Shown piece by piece: positions 9,001 through 16,061 of a stretch of 64,000 bases of DNA. The first letter of the stretch is position 1, and each line of letters starts with the position of its first letter. The stretch comes from Mesostigma viride (Eukaryota > Streptophyta > Mesostigmatophyceae > Mesostigmatales > Mesostigmataceae). The notes beneath the pieces are model-generated. The model was not told the DNA's origin and did not search any database. It was given only the letters and a program-made list of their open reading frames with translations. Made by a program: the position numbers and the translations under genes. The stretch spans positions 2,584,613-2,648,612 of the forward strand of contig RPFO01000041.1 of the NCBI GenBank assembly GCA_009746045.1, given 5' to 3'.

Positions 9001-9507
9001 ACTCCCATTCACATCACGTGCATGATGGATAGTTCAATGGAGTCCAGGGTAGTTACCAAGGTTCAAGCCAGAGAGGCTGGATTGTTTTTCCTGCATAACC
9101 AAGGTGGGAAGAAGTCACTAGTCTCCTGGTTCAGTAGATTGCACAAGAGGAAAGCTGTGAGTAGCAATGTAGCTGAATGCAGGGCTGTGGTATCTTCTGT
9201 CTTGCATGCAAGGTATCTCAATCACTTGCTGGTCTGGCTTCAACACCAGGCTGGTAGCTCTGCAGGAGTGAAAGCACATTTGCTGACTGACTCTCAATCT
9301 ATCATCTCTTTCCTTGCCAATCCTTTGGCTGTACACTCGGACCTGGATTGGATTGTGCTAAAACAGGAATGCAAGTACCTGGAGTCTAAAGCCCACGTCA
9401 GGGACAAAGACAATGCTGCAGATGCACTGACCAAGGTGCCACAAGCAGCAGGACCACAATACCAGGTCTTGTATGGGTTGATGAACCCTGGTTACAGTCT
9501 GAAGTGA
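5833..9507 (+). CDS. pol: Copia-1 Pol: integrase, retropepsin-like domain, RT, RNase H (order IN-PR-RT-RH)
   Basis: 1224 codons. The first 55-60 residues are out-of-frame knuckle sequence; the real polyprotein starts near 6003. Integrase: HKVMGH (from residue 123) and CEQC (154-157) form the HHCC zinc site; Asp in VGDVIH (near 183), Asp in LDQQF (near 238) and Glu in GLVERT (near 267) fit the DDE triad. Retropepsin-like domain: AVDTQAQVSII (Asp near 550) and ALLGEPF (near 614). RT (RVT_2/Copia type): DIKRAFLKG (near 827) and VWHGDD (near 920). RNase H: MMDSS, AECRAV, TDSQS (near 1152) and NAADALTK (near 1194). Canonical Copia order is PR-IN-RT-RH; here the protease-like domain follows the integrase and its triplet is DTQ, not DTG. 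The RT box differs from YVDD. Copia-2 shows the same features. The frame is intact throughout these domains. Confidence 0.9.
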   Translation: MTAGKANPTMVLTLMFVLDAGKHVTPLQQERAARHPGTTRPRQGATTARGRQTRDTCKLPSPFFTNGFLLPSVCQVLPECDDVDWEVAYDMTLSHMMRDPTIASLSAAAEKVITYGALAEQLHKVMGHEAVAERLANKIQGHDLEQMCRHVRKHCEQCQLYAPKPRKWHVATPPLARGKLVGDVIHVVKDTVYYLVIKDAWSRFVVVEPLPGMDKEQLHRALQIALARFHPIEKVMLDQQFLCIQDRNDLPKIEVSGAQDHERQGLVERTMRAIRDVIRKMPSRLADSGSYADRASWAAGVTTQLNAKPIMSSPFGEITPTGLQSGSYASEVHTHYNTQRQHLAKLLAKKDKNNARPVFEVGDHVLFFREGDRGRAHSARWHGPAVVTKIHEEGTAVTIQHDRERVVSKHRLKLYYPPLADVSGVEFLDMDSEQESGGLISPNELAKDVIDASTSTTVEAPVFLSSAAPLQPNSPPGQEDGAQGEQQVAPPSHLEESQNRADPVVPRKSFAEILKALHKAHNTKAVVATGTAQVNAVGDAGQDPSILAVDTQAQVSIISAEAVSGLKMKASPWARVSDFSGKTKMQVKGQVSIQILGMPTPFQVVEGYSGNALLGEPFVSYPGVVISAGRLSVAGVGQVPLDHFKIPLSQISTGLDAAINAVKPKYLPGQEPCVEDLIHSQKLHPSAFGLGRWDVASMSPLSYDDIVRDCQTQIGFLKWLEAFTKAREEWVVPDARSPTHTPPVTPLDAMPAGAKKLRLKFVCKHKPQADGGPPIFHARPCVTEFRGSTELTEAELYTPGIQQTSLKVLLSLFLHQLNTGKDYVCKATDIKRAFLKGDPAIAQQVWRGQVYVVNTPKVWHRDIVQPLLRPNLGVEGLQSAPKIFRLSAQEVFMKLGATYDDIDPCLFVIPHPDGMMMFVWHGDDQLISGPRAAVDAFIAQVSASFEIGKQLELGKEPVKFCGMMLELLQQQGSWVCSMQASAEYIKSCLDVLPVHITPDMCPTIRGKLGWLCATCAPHLAFVSRVDDEVLQEVGARAIKQLLHDGPPLMLHSLDLFTPIHITCMMDSSMESRVVTKVQAREAGLFFLHNQGGKKSLVSWFSRLHKRKAVSSNVAECRAVVSSVLHARYLNHLLVWLQHQAGSSAGVKAHLLTDSQSIISFLANPLAVHSDLDWIVLKQECKYLESKAHVRDKDNAADALTKVPQAAGPQYQVLYGLMNPGYSLK

Positions 9508-9890
9508 CTGGCACATTGTACATGTTAGCCCATGACCCCCTGCCTAATACTGCAGCTGAAAGGCTGCAGTGGCAGCTGGGTAGTTTTCTGACAGTGAGAA
9601 GCACTGGTCTAGAAAGTTGGGACATGATGAATGTGTTATTTATTGAATAAAATTTTGTGAGACACTTGTTTGGATGACCATGACATGCTGGGGCCTGGAG
9701 CACCCATCTCACTCAGTTAAGAAACCATGCTTGAGACATGGGGCCTTTTTAATGCATCTCTTGTACATGTGTGAGGTGACCTTTGGGTCCTAGTAGGTTA
9801 TCTGACAGTTTTTTAAGGCATTGGGAATGGCTGCGTCCATTGGATGGCTATGTGTGTTTCTGTTGAAACCCAAAGAAAACTTAAAGTGGG
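9508..9890 (+). other. Copia-1 3' non-coding segment ending in a polypurine tract
   Basis: 383 bp between the Pol stop and the 3' LTR with no ORF of note. It ends in AAAGTGGG (9883-9890) directly against the LTR, a plausible plus-strand primer (polypurine tract). An AATAAA-like motif lies at 9646-9651 (gaataaaat). Confidence 0.5.
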
Positions 9891-10268
9891 AGTTAGTCTA
9901 AGTCTCCCGCCTGTAGCCTAAGTGGACACGTGCCAGCACCGCCGGCGCCCAATTGGGTACTGGGACGGCGCTGGACTAGAACAGTCGTGGCATGGACACG
10001 TGGCTGTACTCAGTATGTGATGAGCCGGTACCTCAGTACCGGGACTGTAGTTGTCATGTTAGGACTGACTAGATCAGGTTGTAACTGATAGGTTAGTCCG
10101 TCCAGGATCAGTAAGTTAGTTTAACTTACGCAAAGTCTGGCCAGCCATCGTTGACGGCTGGCCAGCAGTATATGTGCCACATTATCCTAATGCCAAGGTG
10201 TCTCGTCGTTCACACACACACGCCATTTGGCAGTGCCCAAGCATTCCAAGCTTTGTGTGCCCATAACT
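9891..10268 (+). repeat. Copia-1 3' LTR
   Basis: 378 bp, visually identical to 2747-3124, and followed by the target duplication gcgca (10269-10273). The end of the adjacent virus-like minus-strand gene now reads into this LTR. Confidence 0.95.
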
Positions 10269-10727
10269 GCGCACGGACAGGAGGAACGAGGTGGGCAAGT
10301 CCATCTTGCACCTCTTCCTCTCCGACTCGAGCCCGCATCGGGCGTTCGCGAGTTCGGTTTCGGCTTTCTCGAGCCGCTCCTTGAGCGACGCGGACAGCTT
10401 CTTCTCGGCCTCGAGGGCCGACTTGAGGGCCTTGTTTTCCTTGTCGATTTTGGCCCTGGCGCGACTGGCGCGCTTCCTCCCGGCGTCTTTCTCCCGCTTG
10501 CACTTCATCTTCCAGTCCGCGAGGTTGCCCTTGACCTCCTCCATGTGCTTCTGGATGTGGGCCTGGAAGACCTGGATTTCGGCGACCTGGGCGGGGGTCG
10601 GCAGCACGATCGCGGGCCTCTGTCGGGGCTCGGCGCTAGAAACGGGAGCGGACGAGGCCGAGTCGTCCGAGGAGGACGAGGAGCAGTCCGAGGAGGAGGA
10701 GGAGAGGCTGGAGGACACGGCGGCCAT
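10269..10727 (-). CDS. Basic coiled-coil (bZIP-like) protein, C-terminus cut by Copia-1
   Basis: ATG at 10727 (minus). The protein starts with a Ser-rich acidic tail (about 35 residues), then a Pro/Gln part, then a basic stretch (KREKDAGRKRASRARAK) followed by leucines at heptad-like spacing (about residues 85-135). That resembles a bZIP layout but lacks the usual invariant Asn, so DNA binding is inferred only. Copia-1 entered at the C-terminus: the present frame runs into the LTR, whereas beyond the other end of the element (2741-2736, minus) the same frame has one more codon and then TGA. The insertion therefore replaced only the last codon. The original stop lay about 50 bp from the stop of the convergent repeat-protein gene. 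Confidence 0.7.
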
Positions 10728-10928
10728 CGTGGCTGGCGGGTCGGGGCTGCTTTTTCTTTGTGAGCGGTGGCGAGGAGAGAGTGAGGCGAGATGGGGGGGC
10801 CGCGGCCTTTTATTGTGCCTCGAAACCCCGCGGCGGTTACGGAAAGTGTGCCGCGGCGGTTACGGAAAGCGCTCCAACTCGGCAACCGCCCTCAGAGCGG
10901 TTACGAAAGGTCTCCTACCCGGCACCGG

Positions 10929-11345
10929 TTACGCTTGGAACACGGCCAGCGGGGTGGCGGGGTTCGCCGAGCCGTCGACAAACCGGAACACCTCCAGCGC
11001 GTCCCCGTTGGCCACTAGTCGGAACTTGGTGGTGCCCGTCCCGATCTCCACCATGGATGTGGAGGGGGCGCCGCCGACGCCCCCGGAGATCCCTACCGTG
11101 CCCGTCGCGTTGACCCCTATCTCCACCCCCGTGGCGCTCCTCAGCTTGACGGCGTTGGAGGAGAACGAGAGCTTGGTGGACTCCGCCCCCGAGATCGGCT
11201 GGTACACGAGGGAGGCCTCGTCGCCGGTCTGTTTGAGCACTATGCTGCCTGTCTGCGAGTTGTCCTCCGAGACGGTGGTTAATTTTTTGGTCTGGATGTT
11301 TTTGAAGAAGAGGGTCCCGGTCGCGTCGAAGCGGTTGGGAGGCAT
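10929..11345 (-). CDS. Fibre-like beta-rich protein (virus-like)
   Basis: 138 codons from ATG 11345; the longer frame from 11363 begins at a GTG. It starts MPPNRFDATG, then short alternating segments rich in Gly, Thr, Ser and Val (VGISGGVGG, MVEIGTGTTKF, LVANGDALEVFRF), a pattern common in tail-fibre and capsid-decoration proteins of phages, polinton-like viruses and virophages. No enzyme motif. A TATATA sequence (minus strand) lies 10-16 bp upstream of the ATG. It is one of four or five minus-strand ORFs in a row. A structural virion role is inferred. Confidence 0.6.
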   Translation of the reverse strand: MPPNRFDATGTLFFKNIQTKKLTTVSEDNSQTGSIVLKQTGDEASLVYQPISGAESTKLSFSSNAVKLRSATGVEIGVNATGTVGISGGVGGAPSTSMVEIGTGTTKFRLVANGDALEVFRFVDGSANPATPLAVFQA

Positions 11346-11374
11346 GCTTGCGGTATATATCACTGTGATATTCT

Positions 11375-11794
11375 TTACACGGCGGCCTTGACGCCCTCCG
11401 CGATGGCCGCGGTGACCGCCGCGGTCTTCCCGCGCTTGGAGAGGTACACGTACGCGAGGACGGCGGCTATCCCAACCCCGGCCACGAGGAAGATCATGCC
11501 GTTGTTCCTGGACTCCTGTTTGGCGATCTCCCTCATCCTGCCCTCGAACGCCGCCTGCTGCCTGGCCACCCTGGCGGCGTGCTCGATCTGCGCCGAGCGC
11601 CTCTGCGCGACCCCGGGCGGCGGGGGCATGGGACTCTCTATGTGGATGGGCTCGCGCTCGTACTCGGACGGCGGCGGGCGCGAGGGGCCGCCGGAGGACG
11701 GTCCGGCGGGCCCGGAGGCCTGCGCGGACGACTCCTCCTCCGCGGTGGGGGAGAACGTGAAGGCCTTTCCTAGAGGCGCACCGATGGACGACAT
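11375..11794 (-). CDS. Single-pass tail-anchored membrane protein (virus-like)
   Basis: 139 codons from ATG 11794. The N-terminal half is Pro/Ser/Glu-rich and disordered-looking; about residues 65-95 are a charged helix (RRSAQIEHAARVARQQAAF); residues 100-118 or so form one hydrophobic helix (MIFLVAGVGIAAVLAYVYL) followed by a Lys/Arg cluster and an Ala/Val tail. The topology suggests a C-terminally anchored membrane protein, as found in virions with an internal or external membrane. A TATAATATAG motif precedes the ATG by about 5 bp. No family recognised. Confidence 0.6.
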   Translation of the reverse strand: MSSIGAPLGKAFTFSPTAEEESSAQASGPAGPSSGGPSRPPPSEYEREPIHIESPMPPPPGVAQRRSAQIEHAARVARQQAAFEGRMREIAKQESRNNGMIFLVAGVGIAAVLAYVYLSKRGKTAAVTAAIAEGVKAAV

Positions 11795-11843
11795 GATGCT
11801 ATATTATAGACGAGGAAATTGCGCGCGTCGGGAACGCACGCGT

Positions 11844-12479
11844 TTACTCGTCAAGGTAGTCCTCCACCAGGTCGGCGGTGGTCAGGAGCCGCTTGGCCAC
11901 CACCTCGGGCTTCTTGACGGCCAGGATGGGGGAGAGCACGTTCTTGAACACGCGCTCGAGGTACTTCTCGATGTAGTGGCTGTCCGGCTTGACCGGGAAC
12001 TCCTCCGACGTCACCCATTGGGCGAGGACGCGCAGGAACTTGGCGATGGCCTTGATCTCCCCGCTCTCGATGCACGGGTACACGGTGGAGGCGAAGTACT
12101 TGTCGAAGGCCTCCCGGTTCTGACACGTGAGTATGACGGGGAGTACGCGCTCGACGACCCTGAGCCCCTTCCTCCCGTGGTCGCTGATGGACTCCTCGGC
12201 GTTCTTCCAGCCGTCCAGGACGGCCGTGATGACCTTCTCCATGTCCGGGGGCAGCCCCTTCTGGTTTCGGATGTGCATGAGACACACGACCTCCACGTCG
12301 CTGACGGTGCCCTCCAGCTTCTCGGACTCCAGCACCCCCGCCAAACGCACGACGATCGTCTTCAAGATGGTCTTGCACTCCTCCGCCCCCTCCCCGATCA
12401 TGGCCTGCACCGTCTGGATCATGGTGTGGGGGAACGCCCACTTGTGCATGGTGCCGCGGATGCGAACCTTCACCTCCAT
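11844..12479 (-). CDS. Unrecognised helical protein, 211 residues (virus-like)
   Basis: From ATG 12479 to the stop at 11844. The sequence is mixed-charge and helical throughout, with regular hydrophobic spacing (for example VERVLPVILTCQ), three or four Cys and no membrane segment or enzyme signature. Composition favours this frame over the overlapping minus-strand frame, which is Gly/His/Arg-biased like a shadow. It sits directly downstream of a small membrane-protein ORF with no intergenic space, so the two may be co-transcribed. Function unknown. Confidence 0.6.
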   Translation of the reverse strand: MEVKVRIRGTMHKWAFPHTMIQTVQAMIGEGAEECKTILKTIVVRLAGVLESEKLEGTVSDVEVVCLMHIRNQKGLPPDMEKVITAVLDGWKNAEESISDHGRKGLRVVERVLPVILTCQNREAFDKYFASTVYPCIESGEIKAIAKFLRVLAQWVTSEEFPVKPDSHYIEKYLERVFKNVLSPILAVKKPEVVAKRLLTTADLVEDYLDE

Positions 12480-12482
12480 GGC

Positions 12483-12753
12483 GACAGTCTGGTGATACTA
12501 CCCTTAGCGCGGATAAATGCCGATCCTGAAACGCGCACGGTCGCCTACTTAGGCAGAACCGGCACCAGCACCAGGTGGTATATATCGCGAGCCCTATCAC
12601 GATCAGAATGAGCGGCAAAAACGCCTTGTACCCCCGGTTATCCTTGGACGGGTTGGCGTGCGCCCACCACAGCTGGGAGGGGAGGGTCGCGACGATCGCC
12701 TTGACGACGTCCCTTATCAGTTCGGGGGTGATAAAGCGCGACAGCAGTGCCAT
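12483..12753 (-). CDS. Small membrane protein (virus-like), 3' end uncertain
   Basis: From ATG 12753 (MALLSRF): an amphipathic start, LWWAHANPSKDN, then one strong hydrophobic helix (AFLPLILIVIGLAIYTTW, about residues 45-62) followed by a Cys-rich motif (CWCRFC). The frame stays open past 12479 to 11851, but the part beyond about residue 90 overlaps the 211-residue gene in another frame and looks like a shadow, so I end the call before that gene's ATG. A stop may have been lost by an indel. Small virion membrane proteins of this form are common in large DNA viruses; this assignment is inference. Confidence 0.4.
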
Positions 12754-12856
12754 CTTTCGTAGTAGACCGCACACATTTTTGCCAGCCGTCAATCTTTACG
12801 CGATTTCGAGCGCTTCGTCTACGGCCCGATTAATTTGTGGGATACATTTGTAGACC
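12754..12856. promoter_or_regulatory. Divergent intergenic region of the virus-like cluster
   Basis: 103 bp between a minus-strand ORF (ATG 12753) and a plus-strand ORF (ATG 12857). It contains the AT-rich gattaatttg and gatacatttgt just before the plus-strand ATG and must carry promoters for both directions. No conserved motif can be proven from one site. Confidence 0.4.
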
Positions 12857-13114
12857 ATGTCGGCCATTCAAGCGTTCAACAACATGATGGGGATGTTCCT
12901 CGAGGAGCTGGAGCTCGCCTTCCCGCGCGAGAAGGCGCTGTCCGGGATCATCGCCGCCTTCCAATTGGCGTGCAAGACGAACGCCCGACTGCCCGTGGAG
13001 GCTTTCATGGAGGCCATCACCCCTCACGTGGACGCGATCATGAACAAGAACGCGGCGGTAATCACCGACAAGACCATAGGGCAGATACTTAGCCAGCAAA
13101 CCCTATCCGGTTAG
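12857..13114 (+). CDS. Small helical virus-like protein, truncated by the Copia-2 LTR
   Basis: 85 codons. Residues 1-76 or so are a coherent helical protein (FNNMMGMFLEELELAFPREK, then a Pro-containing second helix pair). The FxxxFLEELxxxFP pattern reminds me of a family of small hypothetical proteins in nucleocytoplasmic large DNA viruses; that similarity is from memory and unproven. The last nine or ten codons (from 13088) lie inside the Copia-2 LTR, so the native C-terminus was replaced. No continuation is found at the far side of Copia-2 (28932 on). Confidence 0.55.
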   Translation: MSAIQAFNNMMGMFLEELELAFPREKALSGIIAAFQLACKTNARLPVEAFMEAITPHVDAIMNKNAAVITDKTIGQILSQQTLSG

Positions 13115-13326
13115 CCGTAACCGTGGGACAAGCTAGCTGTCCGTACCGACCCGGATAAGGCCCCGGACTGGGGCCTAGGTGGCGCCGGCCCTAGGCGCCG
13201 CCCTTAGACCGGTCGACCGCATCGGACCGCCGGATTATAGCCGGCGGCTTAGCGGACGCTAGCGGAAGGCGTGCGGACGGACATGGGGAACTTAGAGCCA
13301 GATCCTAGGGCTCTAGAGTTACTCAA
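13088..13326 (-). repeat. Copia-2 3' LTR (left copy)
   Basis: 239 bp from cttagccagc to gagttactcaa, GC-rich, containing several short palindromes (ggccccggactggggcc, ggcgccggccctaggcgcc). It cuts the virus-like ORF that starts at 12857. Confidence 0.88.
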
Positions 13327-13706
13327 CTCCGACATACTCTTTTGTTCTTTGATTAATTATCAAAATAATTACATCAAATGCAGACCATACAAAACCCTCT
13401 AAGGTAGGGAACTCAAGGGGGCCTCAAGGCCGTCAAAATCACCACGGTATCGACCCGCGCCCTTGTGATCACACATGAATAGTGATGTAATAAGTATCGA
13501 GAAAAAAAACAACTATGCCACCAGACAAAAGGTGACCCATTTATTAGGACCAGTGACCCGCCGACGGGCCCAAGGCACCGTCCAACGTGGCTAGGGTATG
13601 GTCAGGACAAGCAAAAAAACTACCACCATGATATTCGTGAATGCTAGCAACACAGGGTGAGTTATGGCTGTATTCATAAAGCGCCCGAGCCGTAACCCTG
13701 TGTGGC
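13327..13706 (-). other. Copia-2 3' non-coding segment
   Basis: 380 bp between the RNase H stop and the 3' LTR (minus strand). AT-richer than the coding part, with no ORF or motif I can support. Confidence 0.5.
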
Positions 13707-15146
13707 TCACGGGTGTTGCATCGTCATGCGCTTGCGCAACACTGCGTACTGCGGGGCAGCCTCCCGCGCCTCCTTGGTGAGTGCATCCGCGGGATTGAGT
13801 TCATCCGCGATGTGCTGGAGACGCGTGACGCAGGAGGCCGCCTCAGCGAGTACGAGGTAATCAACGTCCTGTGACCGCGCATAGGGATTGTCAAGGAAGG
13901 CCAAACAACTTTGTGAGTCAGTGTGCACCGTACTAGTCCAGTGAAGAGTGAACCCACACGAGCCAAATACCCAACCCAGCAAGTACCGCAGCCACATGCC
14001 ATGTGAGATAGCTGAAACAATGCCCCGGCATTCAGCCGTGTTGGGGCTAGTGGCAATGCGGCTGTGCAAGCGCGAGTACCAATCTAACAACATGCCAGGC
14101 TGTCCCTCATTGCTAATAAAGAACAGTGCCCCCATGCGGGCCCGCACTTGGCTGACTGTGCGCGTCTCTAGATTAGCATCCGTCACTATCTCGAGGTGCA
14201 CCGGCTGTGAGCAATCGAGCCCACGAAGCACAATGCCGGGCGTCATGGCCAGCTGCCGCCGAACATGAATGGACCCTAGTCCTTCCAGCACATCATCGGG
14301 CAGGCGAGCGAGCACCGCCAAATCAGGTGCCACCGTGTCCGCCAACCACCCGAGCTTGCCCTTAACCGAGGGCCCATGGGTTGCCAACAGCGGGGACGGG
14401 AGGTCGGCCAGCAGGTCAACCACATAGTTGCGGCTATCCTGCATGTGCATGACCCATTCGCCAGAACGCGAATCCCGCTGCAACGTAGACTGCACGCCGC
14501 AAAACACCACGGGTTTACCCTCCTCATGATCCACCGCCCTGCCCAGGGGAAACTTAGCCGCCACTGCAGCAAGAAACTGGGTAGCAAAGGTGCGAGGTGC
14601 CACCAGCTTGAAGTCATCGCCATGCCACACGAAGAGGGCTGGCTCGCCAGGGACGCCGGTGGGGACCACAAAGAAGTTAGGATCCGCGCGATGGTACGTG
14701 GCCCCTAAGCTCTGCAAGACCTCCTCCGCGGAAATGCGGAAGATGATGGGAGAGCTCTGCAGCCCCTCCACCCCTCTCAACAGCTCGATATACTCGCTGC
14801 CAATGGTGCCATCCTGCCAGACCACCGGGACCTTCACCACGTAGCGGGTGCCTTGCCATGTTTGCTGCGCGACCCCAGCGTCGCTATGGAGGAATGCCCG
14901 CTGAAAGTCACCGCACCACATCCCGTAGTCCTTGCCCGCGTTCCGCTTGCCCAAGTAGATGACCGTCAGTAGCCGATGCGAAACATGATTGAGCCCAGGG
15001 GTATAAAGATCCTTGGCATCCAGCGGGGAGGACCCCTTTGTCTCCGTGACCACGGGCCTTACCCGGAACACCACCGAAGAGTTGGTCTCGTCCGGCTTGT
15101 AGGTGAGCACGAACTTCAACCGCAACCGCGTGGCCCCGGCTGGCAC
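13707..15146 (-). CDS. pol: Copia-2 RT and RNase H (3' half of Pol)
   Basis: 479 codons in one open frame. The frame continues upstream to the DNA-transposon junction at 15158; the codon at 15146 is GTG, not a real start. RT: KFVLTYKP, GDFQRAFLHSD (Asp 80), GVEGLQSSP and LFVWHGDDFK (Asp pair 177-178). RNase H: EIVTDAN (first Asp), NTAECRG (Glu), HTDSQS (Asp) and NPADALTK (Asp). About 40% of residues look shared with Copia-1 by eye. The catalytic residues are present, so this half is intact, but it is separated from its integrase and protease half by the 9.4-kb insertion. As in Copia-1, WHGDD replaces the usual YVDD. Confidence 0.88.
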   Translation of the reverse strand: MPAGATRLRLKFVLTYKPDETNSSVVFRVRPVVTETKGSSPLDAKDLYTPGLNHVSHRLLTVIYLGKRNAGKDYGMWCGDFQRAFLHSDAGVAQQTWQGTRYVVKVPVVWQDGTIGSEYIELLRGVEGLQSSPIIFRISAEEVLQSLGATYHRADPNFFVVPTGVPGEPALFVWHGDDFKLVAPRTFATQFLAAVAAKFPLGRAVDHEEGKPVVFCGVQSTLQRDSRSGEWVMHMQDSRNYVVDLLADLPSPLLATHGPSVKGKLGWLADTVAPDLAVLARLPDDVLEGLGSIHVRRQLAMTPGIVLRGLDCSQPVHLEIVTDANLETRTVSQVRARMGALFFISNEGQPGMLLDWYSRLHSRIATSPNTAECRGIVSAISHGMWLRYLLGWVFGSCGFTLHWTSTVHTDSQSCLAFLDNPYARSQDVDYLVLAEAASCVTRLQHIADELNPADALTKEAREAAPQYAVLRKRMTMQHP

Positions 15147-15157
15147 ACTCTCCCTAG

Positions 15158-15183
15158 CCTAATATGGATTTGTACTACAGCAC
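15158..15183 (+). repeat. Left terminal inverted repeat of the DNA transposon
   Basis: 26 bp starting CCTAATATGGATTTGTACTA. It pairs with 24531-24556 with one mismatch. The adjoining bases can also fold on themselves (atttgtact / agtacaaat, 15168-15193). Confidence 0.88.
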
Positions 15184-15265
15184 TAGTACAAATTGGTTTT
15201 TTTTCAACATTGTTATTTAATGCCTCTCATAGGTCCAAAGCATGGAGGTCAGTGTCCCAACATGT

Positions 15266-15640
15266 GGTGACACCGTGACACCGTGACACCGTGACACCGT
15301 GACATCACAACACTAGCATTTCACAGTTTGTATGATGTCACATGGTAATGTGACGTTCAGCACTGGTATCATGATGTCCACATGTAAGCTAAAGCGCTGC
15401 CCAACATGACGTGACACCGTGACATCATGACACCGTGACATCGTGACACCGTGACACCGTGACATCACAACACTAGCTAGCATTTCACAGTTTGTATGAT
15501 GTCACAAGGTAATGTGATGTACAGCACTGATATCATGATGTCCACATGTAAGCTGAAGCGCTGCCCAACATGACGTGACACCGCACGACATCATGACACC
15601 GTGACATCGTGACACCGTGACATCGTGACACCGTGACATT
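15266..15640 (+). repeat. Left subterminal array of GTGACACC units
   Basis: Three clusters of tandem 8-mers (gtgacacc with gtgacatc variants) at about 15268-15306, 15411-15466 and 15573-15640, set in a larger repeat of about 162 bp (gacatcacaacactag recurs at 15301 and 15463). The same 8-mer is present in inverse orientation near the right end. Such arrays are typical transposase-binding sites in large DNA transposons; that role is inferred. Confidence 0.8.
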
Positions 15641-16061
15641 GAATCTTGCTATGTATGGAGATATCGTTTTTCACTTCTCTAACTTGAGTAATGCAAGCAC
15701 AAGGCAACATAATTAGTTTTGAACCCCTGAAAAGAAAGAACCTTACATGCCCTACGTCTCAGAACACTGTTGCATCATGCATGACACCAGGACACGGTGA
15801 CAAAGTGGCATGGCACAAGATACAACTGCATTTGACACCAAATATTGATAAGGCTAAACAACTAGCCTTCATTCCTAAATAGCCATGCATGCATCACATT
15901 CTTTACTGAAATATGACATGGATCTACTAAGTCAACCATGCAGTCGCATGTGAGTCTCAAACCATTAAAACAGGTATGCGCATATGTGTATTCCATCTGG
16001 GTTTGATGCCCAGGCGCATACCATTAATTAGACAACTAGTCCAAAACAATGCATGTCTCAC
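15641..16061. other. Non-coding stretch of the DNA transposon
   Basis: AT-rich sequence between the left array and the stop of the auxiliary gene. I see no gene here; it presumably holds that gene's 3' UTR. Confidence 0.5.

Larger units (their letters stand above)
2747..10268 (+). mobile_element. Copia-1: Copia-class LTR retrotransposon, recent insertion
   Basis: The element is bounded by two 378-bp LTRs that look identical by eye. Each starts AGTTAGTC and ends CATAACT. The direct repeat gcgca at 2742-2746 and 10269-10273 is a 5-bp target duplication. Gag, zinc knuckles, integrase, a retropepsin-like domain, RT and RNase H follow in that order. Identical LTRs mean a recent insertion. Even so, the Gag-to-integrase stretch is broken in several frames, so this copy is probably not autonomous unless those breaks are assembly errors at G runs. 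It entered the end of a minus-strand virus-like gene, just before that gene's stop codon. Confidence 0.95.

Noticed and set aside
10182-10268. C-terminal 28 residues of the bZIP-like ORF
   Set aside because: Encoded by the Copia-1 LTR, not native.
11851-12482. Continuation of the small membrane-protein ORF to 11851
   Set aside because: Gly/His/Arg-rich shadow of the 211-residue gene in the same strand.
15266-15640. CRISPR-like appearance of short repeats with spacers
   Set aside because: The 8-mer units are directly tandem, the larger units are diverged copies of one sequence, and they mirror the other end of a eukaryotic transposon. No cas gene is present.
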